This document shows positions 19,085 through 27,789 of a stretch of 64,000 nucleotides of DNA, piece by piece (within the stretch, counting starts at the first letter, position 1; each line of letters begins with the position of its first letter). The DNA comes from Litchfieldia stipae (GTDB taxonomy: Bacteria; Bacillota; Bacilli; Bacillales; Bacillaceae_L), in assembly GCF_014837155.1 (NCBI RefSeq), contig NZ_JACYHA010000005.1, forward strand, positions 186,001 through 250,000, given 5' to 3'. The notes under the pieces were generated by a model. That model was not told the origin of the DNA, made no database searches, and was given only the letters and a program-made list of their open reading frames with translations. The position numbers were made by a program, and so were the translations under genes.

Positions 19085-19591
19085 TTAGTCGTTTATTCTT
19101 AAGCCAACAATCACTAAGTCTCTTTCAACACCATCAAGTACTGCAACCTTTGGCAATAGAGCCATTTGAGTGAATCCAAAGTGTTCAAATAGTTTGATGC
19201 TTGGAAGGTTATGACCGAAAATAAAGGCTAGTAATGTTTTAATGTTCAAGTCTGGACACGCATGAATGGCATGCTTCAGTAGATCTTTTCCAAGTCCTTT
19301 TCCACGATAATCATTATGTATATAGATACTAAGTTCTGCAGTTTGATTGTAGGCAGGACGTCCATAGAATTTCTCGAAGCTCACCCAAGCACAAATGCGG
19401 CCGTCTAATTCTACTACCCAAAGAGGTCGAAACTCAGGGGAGTGATTTGAAAACCACACCTCTCGGTCACTGACAGTTACAGGCTCAAGATCAGCAGTCA
19501 CCATACGACTGGCAATCGTCGAATTATAAATCTCAACAATCATTGGTAAATCTTCCCTAGCAGCATCACGAATTGAATATTGGTTCAACAT
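19085..19591 (-). CDS. GNAT acetyltransferase (phosphinothricin acetyltransferase-like)
   Basis: 169 residues from ATG 19591, seven bases after GGAG; another ATG lies directly upstream. The acetyl-CoA loop is RGKGLGKDLL. EIYNSTIASRMVTADLEPV and the C-terminal HFGFTQMALLPKVAVLDG match the Pat/YncA-type branch of GNAT enzymes that acetylate small amines or methionine derivatives. The true substrate is unknown. Confidence 0.8.
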   Translation of the reverse strand: MLNQYSIRDAAREDLPMIVEIYNSTIASRMVTADLEPVTVSDREVWFSNHSPEFRPLWVVELDGRICAWVSFEKFYGRPAYNQTAELSIYIHNDYRGKGLGKDLLKHAIHACPDLNIKTLLAFIFGHNLPSIKLFEHFGFTQMALLPKVAVLDGVERDLVIVGLRIND

Positions 19592-19621
19592 CATTAATCT
19601 CCTCACTGGTTATAAAATGCA

Positions 19622-19685
19622 AAAATTCCTCTTAACGTAAACAGTACAACGCTTTTTTCATACTGTCTACTATAAGAGGAATTTT
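19622..19685 (-). terminator. Terminator after trmB
   Basis: AAAATTCCTCTTA (19622-19634) pairs perfectly with TAAGAGGAATTTT (19673-19685). An inner ACAGTA/TACTGT stem lies in the loop. Confidence 0.75.
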
Positions 19686-19697
19686 CTATAGAAAAAA

Positions 19698-20342
19698 TTA
19701 ATTAGTTCTAAATCTTGTTTCACTTCGATAAATGGGATGTCCCATTTTTGAGAACTTCTCCTCATACTCGGTCATGATATTGCCTTCATACTCACTATTA
19801 TGCAAATCAAGACTTACATATGTTAAGAGCATACCATAATCAGAAAAACTCATTAAAGAAGACTCAAATAGTCCACGATTATCGGTTTTAAAATGAATTT
19901 CTCCATCAGAGTTTAAAATGGTTTCATACATTTCCAAAAATGTACGGTAGGTAAGTCTTCTTTTGGCATGTCTTTTCTTTGGCCATGGATCTGAAAAATT
20001 TAAATAAACACGGCTCACTTCGTTTTGATCAAAGTAATTCAGAAGGTCTTCAGCATTCACATTAAGCAATTTGAGATTCGAGATATCTGCTGCAATCGCT
20101 AAATCTAGTGCTGATACAATAACACTTTCTTGAAGCTCAATACCAATAAAATTAATGGTCGGATGAGCCTTTGCCATTTCAGTAATGAATTGTCCTTTAC
20201 CGGTACCAACTTCTATATAAATCGGTTGATTATTTTCAAATACTTGCTGCCAGTTTCCCTTACAACTCTCAGGGTTCCCGATCACATACTGTGGATAAGC
20301 TGCTAGTTTATCCTTTGCCCACGGTTTATTCCGTAAACGCAT
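19698..20342 (-). CDS. trmB: tRNA (guanine-N7-)-methyltransferase
   Basis: 214 residues. The S-adenosylmethionine loop [10 protein letters not shown] is near residue 42, and the family signature [16 protein letters not shown] follows near residue 118. TrmB methylates G46 in the variable loop of tRNAs. The position between ytnP and ytzH/ytmP matches B. subtilis (ytmQ). Confidence 0.95.
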   Translation of the reverse strand: MRLRNKPWAKDKLAAYPQYVIGNPESCKGNWQQVFENNQPIYIEVGTGKGQFITEMAKAHPTINFIGIELQESVIVSALDLAIAADISNLKLLNVNAEDLLNYFDQNEVSRVYLNFSDPWPKKRHAKRRLTYRTFLEMYETILNSDGEIHFKTDNRGLFESSLMSFSDYGMLLTYVSLDLHNSEYEGNIMTEYEEKFSKMGHPIYRSETRFRTN

Positions 20343-20436
20343 GATGCCGCCACCTCTTTACAAATAATATCGTAAGAAACGATAACATGAACAAGCCATA
20401 AGTGCAAGTAAATATTCGCATGATCAAATAAAGCAA

Positions 20437-20460
20437 AAAAAAATAAGAGGGAACCCCTCT
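20437..20460 (-). terminator. Minus-strand terminator upstream of trmB, probably for ytmP
   Basis: AGAGGG (20446-20451) and CCCTCT (20455-20460) form a tight hairpin. On the minus strand it is followed by TTATTTTTTTTTGC, an excellent T-tract. The only minus-strand gene that can feed it is ytmP at 20852, whose message would then run antisense through all of ytzH. Confidence 0.7.
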
Positions 20461-20576
20461 CATTGTTTTTATCCTTATTTAAGTTAATAGCATACGATTC
20501 AAACTTGGCGCATAAATTAGCTGTCCTTTACACAATTTAATATCAGGAACTACACCGCTATAAGGAGTGAACGGAA

Positions 20577-20855
20577 ATGTCATTAAATCATACACATCAA
20601 ATGAACATTCTGAAGGATATATTAACAAATCATCAGGATGACTGCTGCGGCACTGTTGCTGAATGTGAACAAATGGAACGATTAATTAAGTCACTTATGG
20701 TTAATCAGGAAATCGACCAAGAGGTGAAAAACTTATTAACTGATATTTATTCTTATAGTCAGCAAGGGAAATACACACAGCATCTTGATAATCATATCAA
20801 TGAACATCAACATCAATTATCTCAATGGATTTCTGAAATTGATCAGTTCTCTTAA
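20577..20855 (+). CDS. ytzH: YtzH-like protein
   Basis: A 92-residue soluble helical protein with CC and C residues near position 23 (DDCCGTVAECEQ) and a His/Gln-rich C-terminus. It matches the YtzH family in length and position; no function is known. AAGGAG lies seven bases upstream of an ATG start. The stop codon overlaps that of convergent ytmP by four bases, so neither gene has room for a terminator in between. Confidence 0.85.
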   Translation: MSLNHTHQMNILKDILTNHQDDCCGTVAECEQMERLIKSLMVNQEIDQEVKNLLTDIYSYSQQGKYTQHLDNHINEHQHQLSQWISEIDQFS

Positions 20856-21664
20856 TCGTTAATTAATAAGTGATGAAGATATTGAAGCCAATGCTTAATT
20901 TCTTTGTCACTATTTTTTGATGTATACCAAATAATTTGCATAATCGTTTGAGAAGTGACATACCACTTCATACGTCTAAAGAGATCTTCAGAAGCCTCAA
21001 TTCCATAGCGATTAAGCCATTCCACCCAATCTTCTTCCTTAATATACCAATAGAGAAGCATTCCAATATCAATCGCAGGATCAGCAATCATCGCTCCATC
21101 CCAATCAATCAAATATAGCTGCTTCGACTCTGTAAGCAACCAATTATTATGATTTATGTCACAATGACATACGACTTTATTATCATATTTAATATGCTCT
21201 AAATCCTCTTCTAAGCGAGCAATTGCTTGCTGTATCTCAGGAGTTTCAACTAAGTGAGCGAAGGCTGAAAGTGACTGTTTAAGTTCAAATAGAATATCTT
21301 CAGGTTCTAAAGGTTGCTTCCCTAGACGTTTAAGCATATTTAAAAGTTCTTGTGAGTGATGGATTTTATGAAGAAGCTCGGCTACATGTTGGTTATTCAT
21401 GTCACTTGGTTTAAGTTCTTCTCCGTTTAGCCAATGTTGAGCAGTGATAACATCTCCATTTTCAAGACGCTTTGTCCAAACAAGCTTAGGGACGATCCCT
21501 TCTGCTGAAAGTACAGCTAAAAAAGGAGAGGAATTCCTTTTTAAAAATAGCTTTCTTTCGTTATATTGTGCAAAGTATGCATCCCCTGTTGCCCCACCTG
21601 CTGGAGAAATCTCCCACTCGTTACCTAGTACATATTCCAACCATTTCACCTTCAATTTCAACAC
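20852..21664 (-). CDS. ytmP: Aminoglycoside-phosphotransferase-fold kinase YtmP
   Basis: 270 residues. The kinase catalytic loop is HCDINHNNWLL and the metal motif LIDWDGA, the pattern of the APH/choline/thiamine kinase family. It probably phosphorylates a small hydroxylated metabolite; the substrate is unknown. No clear ribosome site precedes GTG 21664, and later TTG/GTG codons are possible starts. It overlaps ytzH tail to tail by four bases. Confidence 0.85.
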   Translation of the reverse strand: MLKLKVKWLEYVLGNEWEISPAGGATGDAYFAQYNERKLFLKRNSSPFLAVLSAEGIVPKLVWTKRLENGDVITAQHWLNGEELKPSDMNNQHVAELLHKIHHSQELLNMLKRLGKQPLEPEDILFELKQSLSAFAHLVETPEIQQAIARLEEDLEHIKYDNKVVCHCDINHNNWLLTESKQLYLIDWDGAMIADPAIDIGMLLYWYIKEEDWVEWLNRYGIEASEDLFRRMKWYVTSQTIMQIIWYTSKNSDKEIKHWLQYLHHLLIND

Positions 21665-21863
21665 AACATTTCATTAAGAGATTAATATATCAAACAATCA
21701 AGTATAAGTGCTATATATTTTTTATTATGTCATTTTTTCTATTACATATAAGTAGAGTAAATAAAAAAGATAACTATTGGATTTAGCTTTCAAAAACAAT
21801 AGCTATCGTTTAAATTTTAGCTTTTTTATCCTTTTAAAGTCAAGAGAAACTGTGAGACCTCTC

Positions 21864-24020
21864 CTAGTTTTCATACAAAACAATCGTACTTATAGGAGAA
21901 ACATGGATTTTTGCCCCAGAAAAAGGATATAAACTCTTTATTCCTGCATGATTTTCGTCACAAATAACCTCCCATTTACCATTTGATGGTAAATCAACAA
22001 TCGTCTCTTCAAGTAAATTACTATGAATGACTACCAAATGATTCCATGGACCAAAATGCTTCACTTCATTTAAGGAATAACAAATGACTCCCTCTTGACG
22101 TTTGTGAAAGGTTAAGTGTTTTCTAATATATGCTGCTGTCGGAAGTCTAAATCCTCCATGTGTTTTTCTAAGCGTAATTAATCCTTTCACATATTCCACT
22201 TCATCCAAATGCTCAGCCTTTCGCTGCCAATCTACCCAATTGATTGTATCAGGGGATTTGTAACTATTTTCAATCCCTTGTTTTGTGCGATAGAATTCCT
22301 GTCCACTATGAATAAACGGTATCCCTTGTGAAAGGAGGACTAGAGTTGTTGCTAAACGTTGTCTTTTCTTTCGAATATCAACACTTTCATTTGAATTGCA
22401 CTCTGACATTTTATCCCACATCGTATGATTATCATGGGATTCAACATAATTTATGGTTTGAGACGGTTCATAGAATAATCCCTTTTCTCCCTTACCTAAT
22501 GAAATGCTTCCAGCAATAGATTGTTTTATTTCATTTTCCTTATGCATATTCCCTAATGCATATCCACGATCATATAAATTAAAAGTACTTCCCTTTACGA
22601 CATCTCGAAATCGATCATTAAATTGCCCGATTCCTTGAAGGGCACCTGCATTTTTGATAACAGCCTTTTTATCAAAAGGCAAAGGCGTATTTAAATCCCA
22701 GCCTTCTCCAAATAAAATAATTGTTGGATCAATCTCATCAACTGCCCGTCTAATCGCATTCATTGTATCGATATCCAAAATTCCCATTAAATCAAAACGC
22801 ATTCCATCTATTCCATATTCCTTAATCCAGAAAGTGATAGAATCCAAAATGAATTTTCGAACCATTTTTCGTTCTGAGGCAATATCATTCCCCACTCCAG
22901 TCCCGTTTGAAGGCATTCCATGCTCATCATGTCTAAAATAGTAGCCAGGAACAATTCGTTCAAATGAAGAATCTTCGCGAATGTATACATGATTATAGAC
23001 CACATCCATAATCACTCGAATCCCATGTTGATTTAACATATGGATTGCTTGCTTCAATTCTATAATGCGAGAATAAGGATCTCCTGGATTTGTTGCATAG
23101 CTTCCTTCTGGCGCGTTAAAAAACAAAGGATTATACCCCCAATTATAGCTCTCAAATGGGTATTGCTCATCAACTCCACCAAAATCATTGAAAGGAAGTA
23201 ACTCAACATGGGTAACGCCAAGCTCTTGTAAATAATCTAGACCAGTCGTTGTTTGTGCATAACCTCTTGTACCAGTTTCAATTAATCCCAGATATGTCCC
23301 TTTATGATGAACTCCACTTTTAGGATGAATAGAAAAATCCCGAATATGAGTTTCGTAAATAATCGCATCTGTCATATGCTGAAAATGGGGTAAAACACTT
23401 TTTGGCATACGTGTTTTATGTAAATCAACAATCACTCCATATTTACTATTCATCGACAAAGCAACAGCATAAGGGTCAACTGCTTCACGCCAGACTAAAT
23501 TCACACAGACATTATATTTATAGTAAAAACCATCCAAATCCCCAGGTAATGTTATTGTCCATACGCCATTATTTTCTCTTTGTAATTGATGAATTTCTTC
23601 GCGATTACGCTGTTTATGAAAAAGGATTAACATCACATCAGATGCCGTAGGTGCCCATAATTTAAATTGTGAAGAGGTTGATGTGTAGGTAACACCAAGG
23701 TCTTCCCCTTCATAATAAAAGGCATCATCAAATTCCTTCGTTCGAATCACTGCACCAATTTGGAGGTCCGTTTCAGACTGAAATTCATCTCTAATAAAGT
23801 AAGAATTTCCTATATCCAAGAAAGCATTTACCGAACATTGATACTTTTTATATCCTTCTATTTCAATGCATTGCTTTATTTCGAGCTCCCATGAATGCTG
23901 CCTATTATCATATAATGTAAACGAAGTTGCAAGTCCCTTTTGATAAGACAGAGGAACAAGGATCGTTATAACATTAAGCTCGTCTAAGTACGCTTCAAAC
24001 ACTCGTGAAATCTCCGCCAA
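21864..24020 (-). CDS. amyX: Type I pullulanase AmyX
   Basis: 718 residues from TTG 24020, eight bases after AGGAGG, the same length as the B. subtilis enzyme as I recall it. The longer GTG 24029 start would overlap the ribosome site. A CBM48-type N-terminal domain is followed by a GH13 barrel with the type I pullulanase signature YNWGYNP. The nucleophile is Asp in GMRFDLMG (about 408), the acid is Glu in FGEGWDL, and VESHDNHTMWD completes the site. There is no signal peptide, so it debranches alpha-1,6 links in internalised maltodextrins or glycogen. It lies 25 bases downstream of ytlR. Confidence 0.94.
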   Translation of the reverse strand: MAEISRVFEAYLDELNVITILVPLSYQKGLATSFTLYDNRQHSWELEIKQCIEIEGYKKYQCSVNAFLDIGNSYFIRDEFQSETDLQIGAVIRTKEFDDAFYYEGEDLGVTYTSTSSQFKLWAPTASDVMLILFHKQRNREEIHQLQRENNGVWTITLPGDLDGFYYKYNVCVNLVWREAVDPYAVALSMNSKYGVIVDLHKTRMPKSVLPHFQHMTDAIIYETHIRDFSIHPKSGVHHKGTYLGLIETGTRGYAQTTTGLDYLQELGVTHVELLPFNDFGGVDEQYPFESYNWGYNPLFFNAPEGSYATNPGDPYSRIIELKQAIHMLNQHGIRVIMDVVYNHVYIREDSSFERIVPGYYFRHDEHGMPSNGTGVGNDIASERKMVRKFILDSITFWIKEYGIDGMRFDLMGILDIDTMNAIRRAVDEIDPTIILFGEGWDLNTPLPFDKKAVIKNAGALQGIGQFNDRFRDVVKGSTFNLYDRGYALGNMHKENEIKQSIAGSISLGKGEKGLFYEPSQTINYVESHDNHTMWDKMSECNSNESVDIRKKRQRLATTLVLLSQGIPFIHSGQEFYRTKQGIENSYKSPDTINWVDWQRKAEHLDEVEYVKGLITLRKTHGGFRLPTAAYIRKHLTFHKRQEGVICYSLNEVKHFGPWNHLVVIHSNLLEETIVDLPSNGKWEVICDENHAGIKSLYPFSGAKIHVSPISTIVLYEN

Positions 24021-24045
24021 TAGTTGCACCTCCTATCAAACCAGA

Positions 24046-24987
24046 TTATTTCCTTTTACTTACAATTAAAGGTTGTTTATGTGATGCAATCGAAATCGAA
24101 ACAGGTGAAGTTCCTATATACTCACCATCTGCATGCATTGGTAATTTTGTTTCTGGTAAAATGTGAATCTCTTTACCTATATGAAAATTAACACCTTTAA
24201 AAAAAGTATGCTTACCGAAAAATACCGTTCCAAATAGCAATAACAGTTTGATTGGTGGAAAATGATGAACAACCGTTACATTCAGTAACCCATCAAACGG
24301 ATTTGCTTTTGGTGAAATTTTCATTCCTCCACCATAATATGGTTGATTGGAAATAGTCACAAACCAGACATCCTGATAATGATACTCTTGCCCATCAATG
24401 TTTAATTCAACATTTGTCGTCTTATATTTAAATAACAGATTTAAAAGAATTCCTACATACACTAAAGAACCCATTCGAAGCTTATTAAAATTCTTTTTCA
24501 TTCTAGACTGATTTGCTCGGTTTGATACTTCTGCATCAAATCCTACACCTAAATTATTTACAAAGTAGGATGGCTTCGTCCGCTCTCCCAATTTATAGCG
24601 ACCCACATCTATTTTTTTGATGAGCTTCTTCTTCATCAGGATCGTTCTTAATGCTGTGAGAGGGGATGCGGGGATAGAATAGCCTCTTGAAAAGTCATTT
24701 GCAGAACCAGCTGGTATGTAGCCAATTGGAATATCAGAGCCATCCATGACTCCATTTATGACCTCTGAAATCGTACCATCTCCTCCAACAGCTACAATTG
24801 CTTCAATCTGTTCATGATGCATATTTGCAATCTGTTTTGCCAGTTCAACAGCATGACGTTCACTTTTTGTGAAGAACGAACGATAATTTACTTGCTTTGT
24901 TTCTAATTCTTGTTTAATCATTTCCCAAATTTTTAACGATGCACCATTTGCTGCAACTGTATTTACAATAAAGAAGTATTTTTTCAT
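24046..24987 (-). CDS. ytlR: Diacylglycerol-kinase-family lipid kinase YtlR
   Basis: 313 residues with the nucleotide loop VGGDGTISEV at about 68-77 and the family motif GYIPAGSANDFSR. Members phosphorylate diacylglycerol or related lipids at the membrane face. YtlR is a paralogue of the main enzyme DgkB, and its true substrate is untested. It lies directly upstream of amyX on the same strand. Confidence 0.88.
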   Translation of the reverse strand: MKKYFFIVNTVAANGASLKIWEMIKQELETKQVNYRSFFTKSERHAVELAKQIANMHHEQIEAIVAVGGDGTISEVINGVMDGSDIPIGYIPAGSANDFSRGYSIPASPLTALRTILMKKKLIKKIDVGRYKLGERTKPSYFVNNLGVGFDAEVSNRANQSRMKKNFNKLRMGSLVYVGILLNLLFKYKTTNVELNIDGQEYHYQDVWFVTISNQPYYGGGMKISPKANPFDGLLNVTVVHHFPPIKLLLLFGTVFFGKHTFFKGVNFHIGKEIHILPETKLPMHADGEYIGTSPVSISIASHKQPLIVSKRK

Positions 24988-25066
24988 AAAGATTCCTTCT
25001 ACTGATAAGATTTACTATTATTCTACAAAAAAACTCGGAATAAACAAATAGATTTTAAGCATGTGT

Positions 25067-25087
25067 AGGGCTTACATAAGAAGCCCT
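25067..25087. terminator. Small hairpin between ytlQ and ytlR
   Basis: AGGGCTT and AAGCCCT with a 7-base loop form a perfect stem. Neither side has a long T-run, so this may be a weak terminator or processing site. Confidence 0.35.
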
Positions 25088-25146
25088 CCTCTATTTATAT
25101 GAAACAATCTTCAATGAAAGAATCGTTTCTTTATTCAAAGTTACAC

Positions 25147-25198
25147 AAAAGGTCGTAGCTTTCCAATACATGTGTTTGTTTTGGAACTCTACGACCTT
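25147..25198 (-). terminator. Terminator after ytlQ
   Basis: AAGGTCGTAG pairs with CTACGACCTT (outer stem), with TTCCAA/TTGGAA inside. On the minus strand TTTTGTG follows. It begins just after the ytlQ stop. Confidence 0.75.
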
Positions 25199-25204
25199 AC
25201 CTTA

Positions 25205-25951
25205 TTACTGACGAAGTATAAATGTAGCATGACAATGCGATAGCAATGCATGTGCTGCTTTCATTTGAATAGACTTCAATGGCGATACAATGCCTCTCAT
25301 TCGCTGAAACCATTCCTCATATTCCCTTTTATCAACTAAATTCACATCATAAGGAACAAATGGGTAGTCAAAGATCCCTGTCCGATTTAAAATAACCTTT
25401 CTGATTGGGAAATCTATTTCATTTAACTGATATATTTGTCGGACAATTTTTTCAGTCCGATTTAATCCAATCAAAGGAGATAACACCTTTTTTTCACTTT
25501 TCCCATTCTTTTCAATCCAAAAGCGCTCCTTTGAGCCAACAAATACACTATTCTCATCCCCCTCCAAGAAAGTGATGCACAAAGTCTCAATAGGAGTAAT
25601 AATGATTATTTCCACCTCAACAGGAGCTTGTTTTAATAAAAAAATGGGCTTATATAAAACCAAATACGTATCTGGAAATCGTTGCAAGAAGTATTTCAAA
25701 TTTGAATCATAATAGAATTGTTCATCGACAAACGACCGTTCACGAATCGTTGAGCTGGCCCACTTCAATTGAAAAGAAAAGATGGAATCTAAAAACTCTT
25801 GTTTCAATTCCTCATCATTCATTTGCTGTTCCAATTCATTTTTCACTTTGGTCCAATTCTGTTTTTTTAATCGAATGAATTGAGTCGGATATCGATACAC
25901 GTTCAATTCATAACGAGAGATATAATCCTGAAGCTTGATTAATTGTCCCAG
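25205..25951 (-). CDS. ytlQ: YtlQ family protein, probable CTG start
   Basis: The frame is open upstream of the first usual start. AGGAGG at 25962-25967 places initiation eight bases later, at CTG 25951. The N-terminus then reads LGQLIKLQDYISRYE (Met expected at position 1), giving 248 residues. The segment YRYPTQFIRLKKQNW follows. The protein is soluble, with alternating beta and helical stretches, and resembles B. subtilis YtlQ by position and N-terminal pattern. No catalytic motif is recognised and the function is unknown. Without the CTG the protein would start at TTG 25906 with no ribosome site. Confidence 0.7.
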   Translation of the reverse strand: MGQLIKLQDYISRYELNVYRYPTQFIRLKKQNWTKVKNELEQQMNDEELKQEFLDSIFSFQLKWASSTIRERSFVDEQFYYDSNLKYFLQRFPDTYLVLYKPIFLLKQAPVEVEIIIITPIETLCITFLEGDENSVFVGSKERFWIEKNGKSEKKVLSPLIGLNRTEKIVRQIYQLNEIDFPIRKVILNRTGIFDYPFVPYDVNLVDKREYEEWFQRMRGIVSPLKSIQMKAAHALLSHCHATFILRQ

Positions 25952-25989
25952 TCAAAACGCCTCCTTATTTCTATAGTAAAAGAAGAGAT

Positions 25990-26676
25990 CTATAATAAAA
26001 GTTTAATAAGAATCGGGCATACAATTGCAGCAAAGACCGCACTTATGATCATTGATATCGAGCTGATTGCCGCTTCCTTCTGACCAATTTCAAGAGCTCT
26101 TGCCGTTCCGATCCCATGAGAGGCAGTACCAAAGCCTACACCAATTCCAATATAATGAGTAATTCTAAATAATTTCAGGATGCTTGGCCCAAACATGGCA
26201 CCACTCACTCCTGCTACGGTAACAAATACAGCTGCCATGGTCGGTATGCCTCCGGAAATTGAAGCAATGTCCATGGCAATCGGAGTAGTAACAGACTTTG
26301 GAATTAACGAAATAATAATCTCCTTGTCGATCTGTAGCATTAACGCTAAATATAAACCAGACAAAAGACCAATTGTTGATCCGATAAACACACCTGCCAT
26401 GATTGGTGTGAAATATTTCTTCAGAAGATTTTTATTTTGATAGAGTGGAAAGGCCAATGCCACAACGGCTGGTCCCAATAATTCACCAATCCAGCTTCCA
26501 CCTAACATATAGGTTTCATATGGGATGTTAAAAAGTAATAGGAGTAAAATAATAACAGTTGTTGTCGTTGCAATTGGTACAAGCAACGGATAATGATACT
26601 TTTGATACATTAATTTCATCATTTGAAATAGAACAATCGTTAGTACGCATGTTCCAACTCCCCAAACCAAATTCAT
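25990..26676 (-). CDS. lrgB: LrgB-family membrane protein
   Basis: 228 residues with about seven hydrophobic segments and the LrgB/YohK signature KSVTTPIAMDIA followed by GASHGIGTARALEIG-like sequence near the C-terminus. LrgB works with LrgA; pairs of this type influence murein hydrolase export in Staphylococcus, and the B. subtilis YsbAB (PftAB) pair carries pyruvate. It overlaps lrgA by four bases. The pair sits between ytlP and ytlQ, which are adjacent in B. subtilis. Confidence 0.88.
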   Translation of the reverse strand: MNLVWGVGTCVLTIVLFQMMKLMYQKYHYPLLVPIATTTTVIILLLLLFNIPYETYMLGGSWIGELLGPAVVALAFPLYQNKNLLKKYFTPIMAGVFIGSTIGLLSGLYLALMLQIDKEIIISLIPKSVTTPIAMDIASISGGIPTMAAVFVTVAGVSGAMFGPSILKLFRITHYIGIGVGFGTASHGIGTARALEIGQKEAAISSISMIISAVFAAIVCPILIKLLL

Positions 26677-27068
26677 GCTCCAAATCCCCTCTCAACTGAT
26701 TGCTGTTTTTTCTCAGATCGGCTGGAGATTCGTTGTGCGATAAAACCAGAAATCGACATAACTATCACTGTACTAAGAAAAGCAATAACGAGGGTAAAAA
26801 AACCTTTTCCTTGAAAAAAGGGGAAATAGTTCATTAATCCGACTGTAGCTGGAACAAATAAAATCGCTAAATGACTTAATAGAAAACGACTTCCAAGTTC
26901 GAGCCATTGTACCTTCACTATTTTTAATTGTAATAGCAAAAATAAAAGCAGCATTCCTATAATACTGCCAGGAATACTGATGTTCAAGAATGATTGAATG
27001 ATACAACCGATATAATAAATACCATAAAGGCCACCCATTTGCAAAATGGTTATTACTATTTTTTTCAT
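26673..27068 (-). CDS. lrgA: LrgA/CidA-family holin-like membrane protein
   Basis: 131 residues with four predicted transmembrane segments. The conserved IPGSIIGMLLLFLLL and FVPATVGLMNY motifs are those of the CidA/LrgA family. It probably forms a membrane complex with LrgB, acting as a holin-like pore or in pyruvate transport. AGGAAGGA precedes the ATG. It begins 13 bases after ytlP and overlaps lrgB, so ytlP-lrgA-lrgB-ytlQ may be one transcript. Confidence 0.88.
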   Translation of the reverse strand: MKKIVITILQMGGLYGIYYIGCIIQSFLNISIPGSIIGMLLLFLLLQLKIVKVQWLELGSRFLLSHLAILFVPATVGLMNYFPFFQGKGFFTLVIAFLSTVIVMSISGFIAQRISSRSEKKQQSVERGFGA

Positions 27069-27081
27069 ATGGGATTCCTTC

Positions 27082-27645
27082 CTATTCCCTTAAAGTAAAT
27101 CTCGAAATGACTTCATATTTAGGTGAACGATCTAAATGGGTTTGATATAGCACTACCTCATGACAGGGAAATAGTACTCCAGGATATAGCTGATTGAAGT
27201 GGTCTAATACTGATGAATCAAAGCCATCTGAGTTCTTCCACCTTCTTGCGATTGTGATATGAGGATTATAGGGACGTTTATCTAATGAGAAACCAATTTC
27301 AGTTACACTTTGATAAATTTTTTGTTGAAGCAGTGATAATTCTTGATTCTTTTCAACCCCTACCCAGAAAATTCGTGGTGCGTCATTTTTCCCAAAGGTT
27401 CCTATCCCGTTAGCCACTATCTCAAAGGAAGGATAGTCATTTAAAGTCATTGTCATTTGTTCTTTCACTTTACTCAGTGCCTCATCTGATGATGATCCAA
27501 GGAAAGCTAGGGTAATATGATAATCTTCAGGGTGTACCCAAGATTTAAACGGAAAAGCCTGCTTTAATTCCTCACTTCTCTTTGATAGTTCAGCTTTAGT
27601 GGACTTTGGTATCGGTACTGCTAGAAAATAATGATGATCCGCCAT
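27082..27645 (-). CDS. ytlP: RNA 2',3'-cyclic phosphodiesterase (2H family, ThpR/YtlP)
   Basis: 187 residues from ATG 27645 (MADHHYFLAVPIP), eight bases after GGAG; the longer frame from 27690 lacks support. Two HxT motifs, HITLAFLG (His43) and HITIARR (about residue 128), define the 2H phosphoesterase family once called 2'-5' RNA ligase. It opens 2',3'-cyclic phosphates on RNA ends. First gene of a putative unit with lrgAB and ytlQ. Confidence 0.9.
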   Translation of the reverse strand: MADHHYFLAVPIPKSTKAELSKRSEELKQAFPFKSWVHPEDYHITLAFLGSSSDEALSKVKEQMTMTLNDYPSFEIVANGIGTFGKNDAPRIFWVGVEKNQELSLLQQKIYQSVTEIGFSLDKRPYNPHITIARRWKNSDGFDSSVLDHFNQLYPGVLFPCHEVVLYQTHLDRSPKYEVISRFTLRE

Positions 27646-27789
27646 ATCCATAGCTCCTTTTATAACGTAATAGTTCATATTGTACACCAAAATTTGTAAT
27701 AATTCACTCTAGTATGTTTCGTTATAGTCATGTGATAAAATAAGGACAGATATTCGATAAGGAACAAGTTTAATGAAGGACGTGAAGGA

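Noticed and set aside
21864-24029. GTG 24029 as amyX start
   Set aside because: The codon overlaps AGGAGG; TTG 24020 has 8-base spacing and gives the expected 718 residues.
27691-27789. T-box or SAM riboswitch upstream of ytkP
   Set aside because: The leader is under 100 bases and lacks T-box or S-box conserved blocks and an antiterminator pair.
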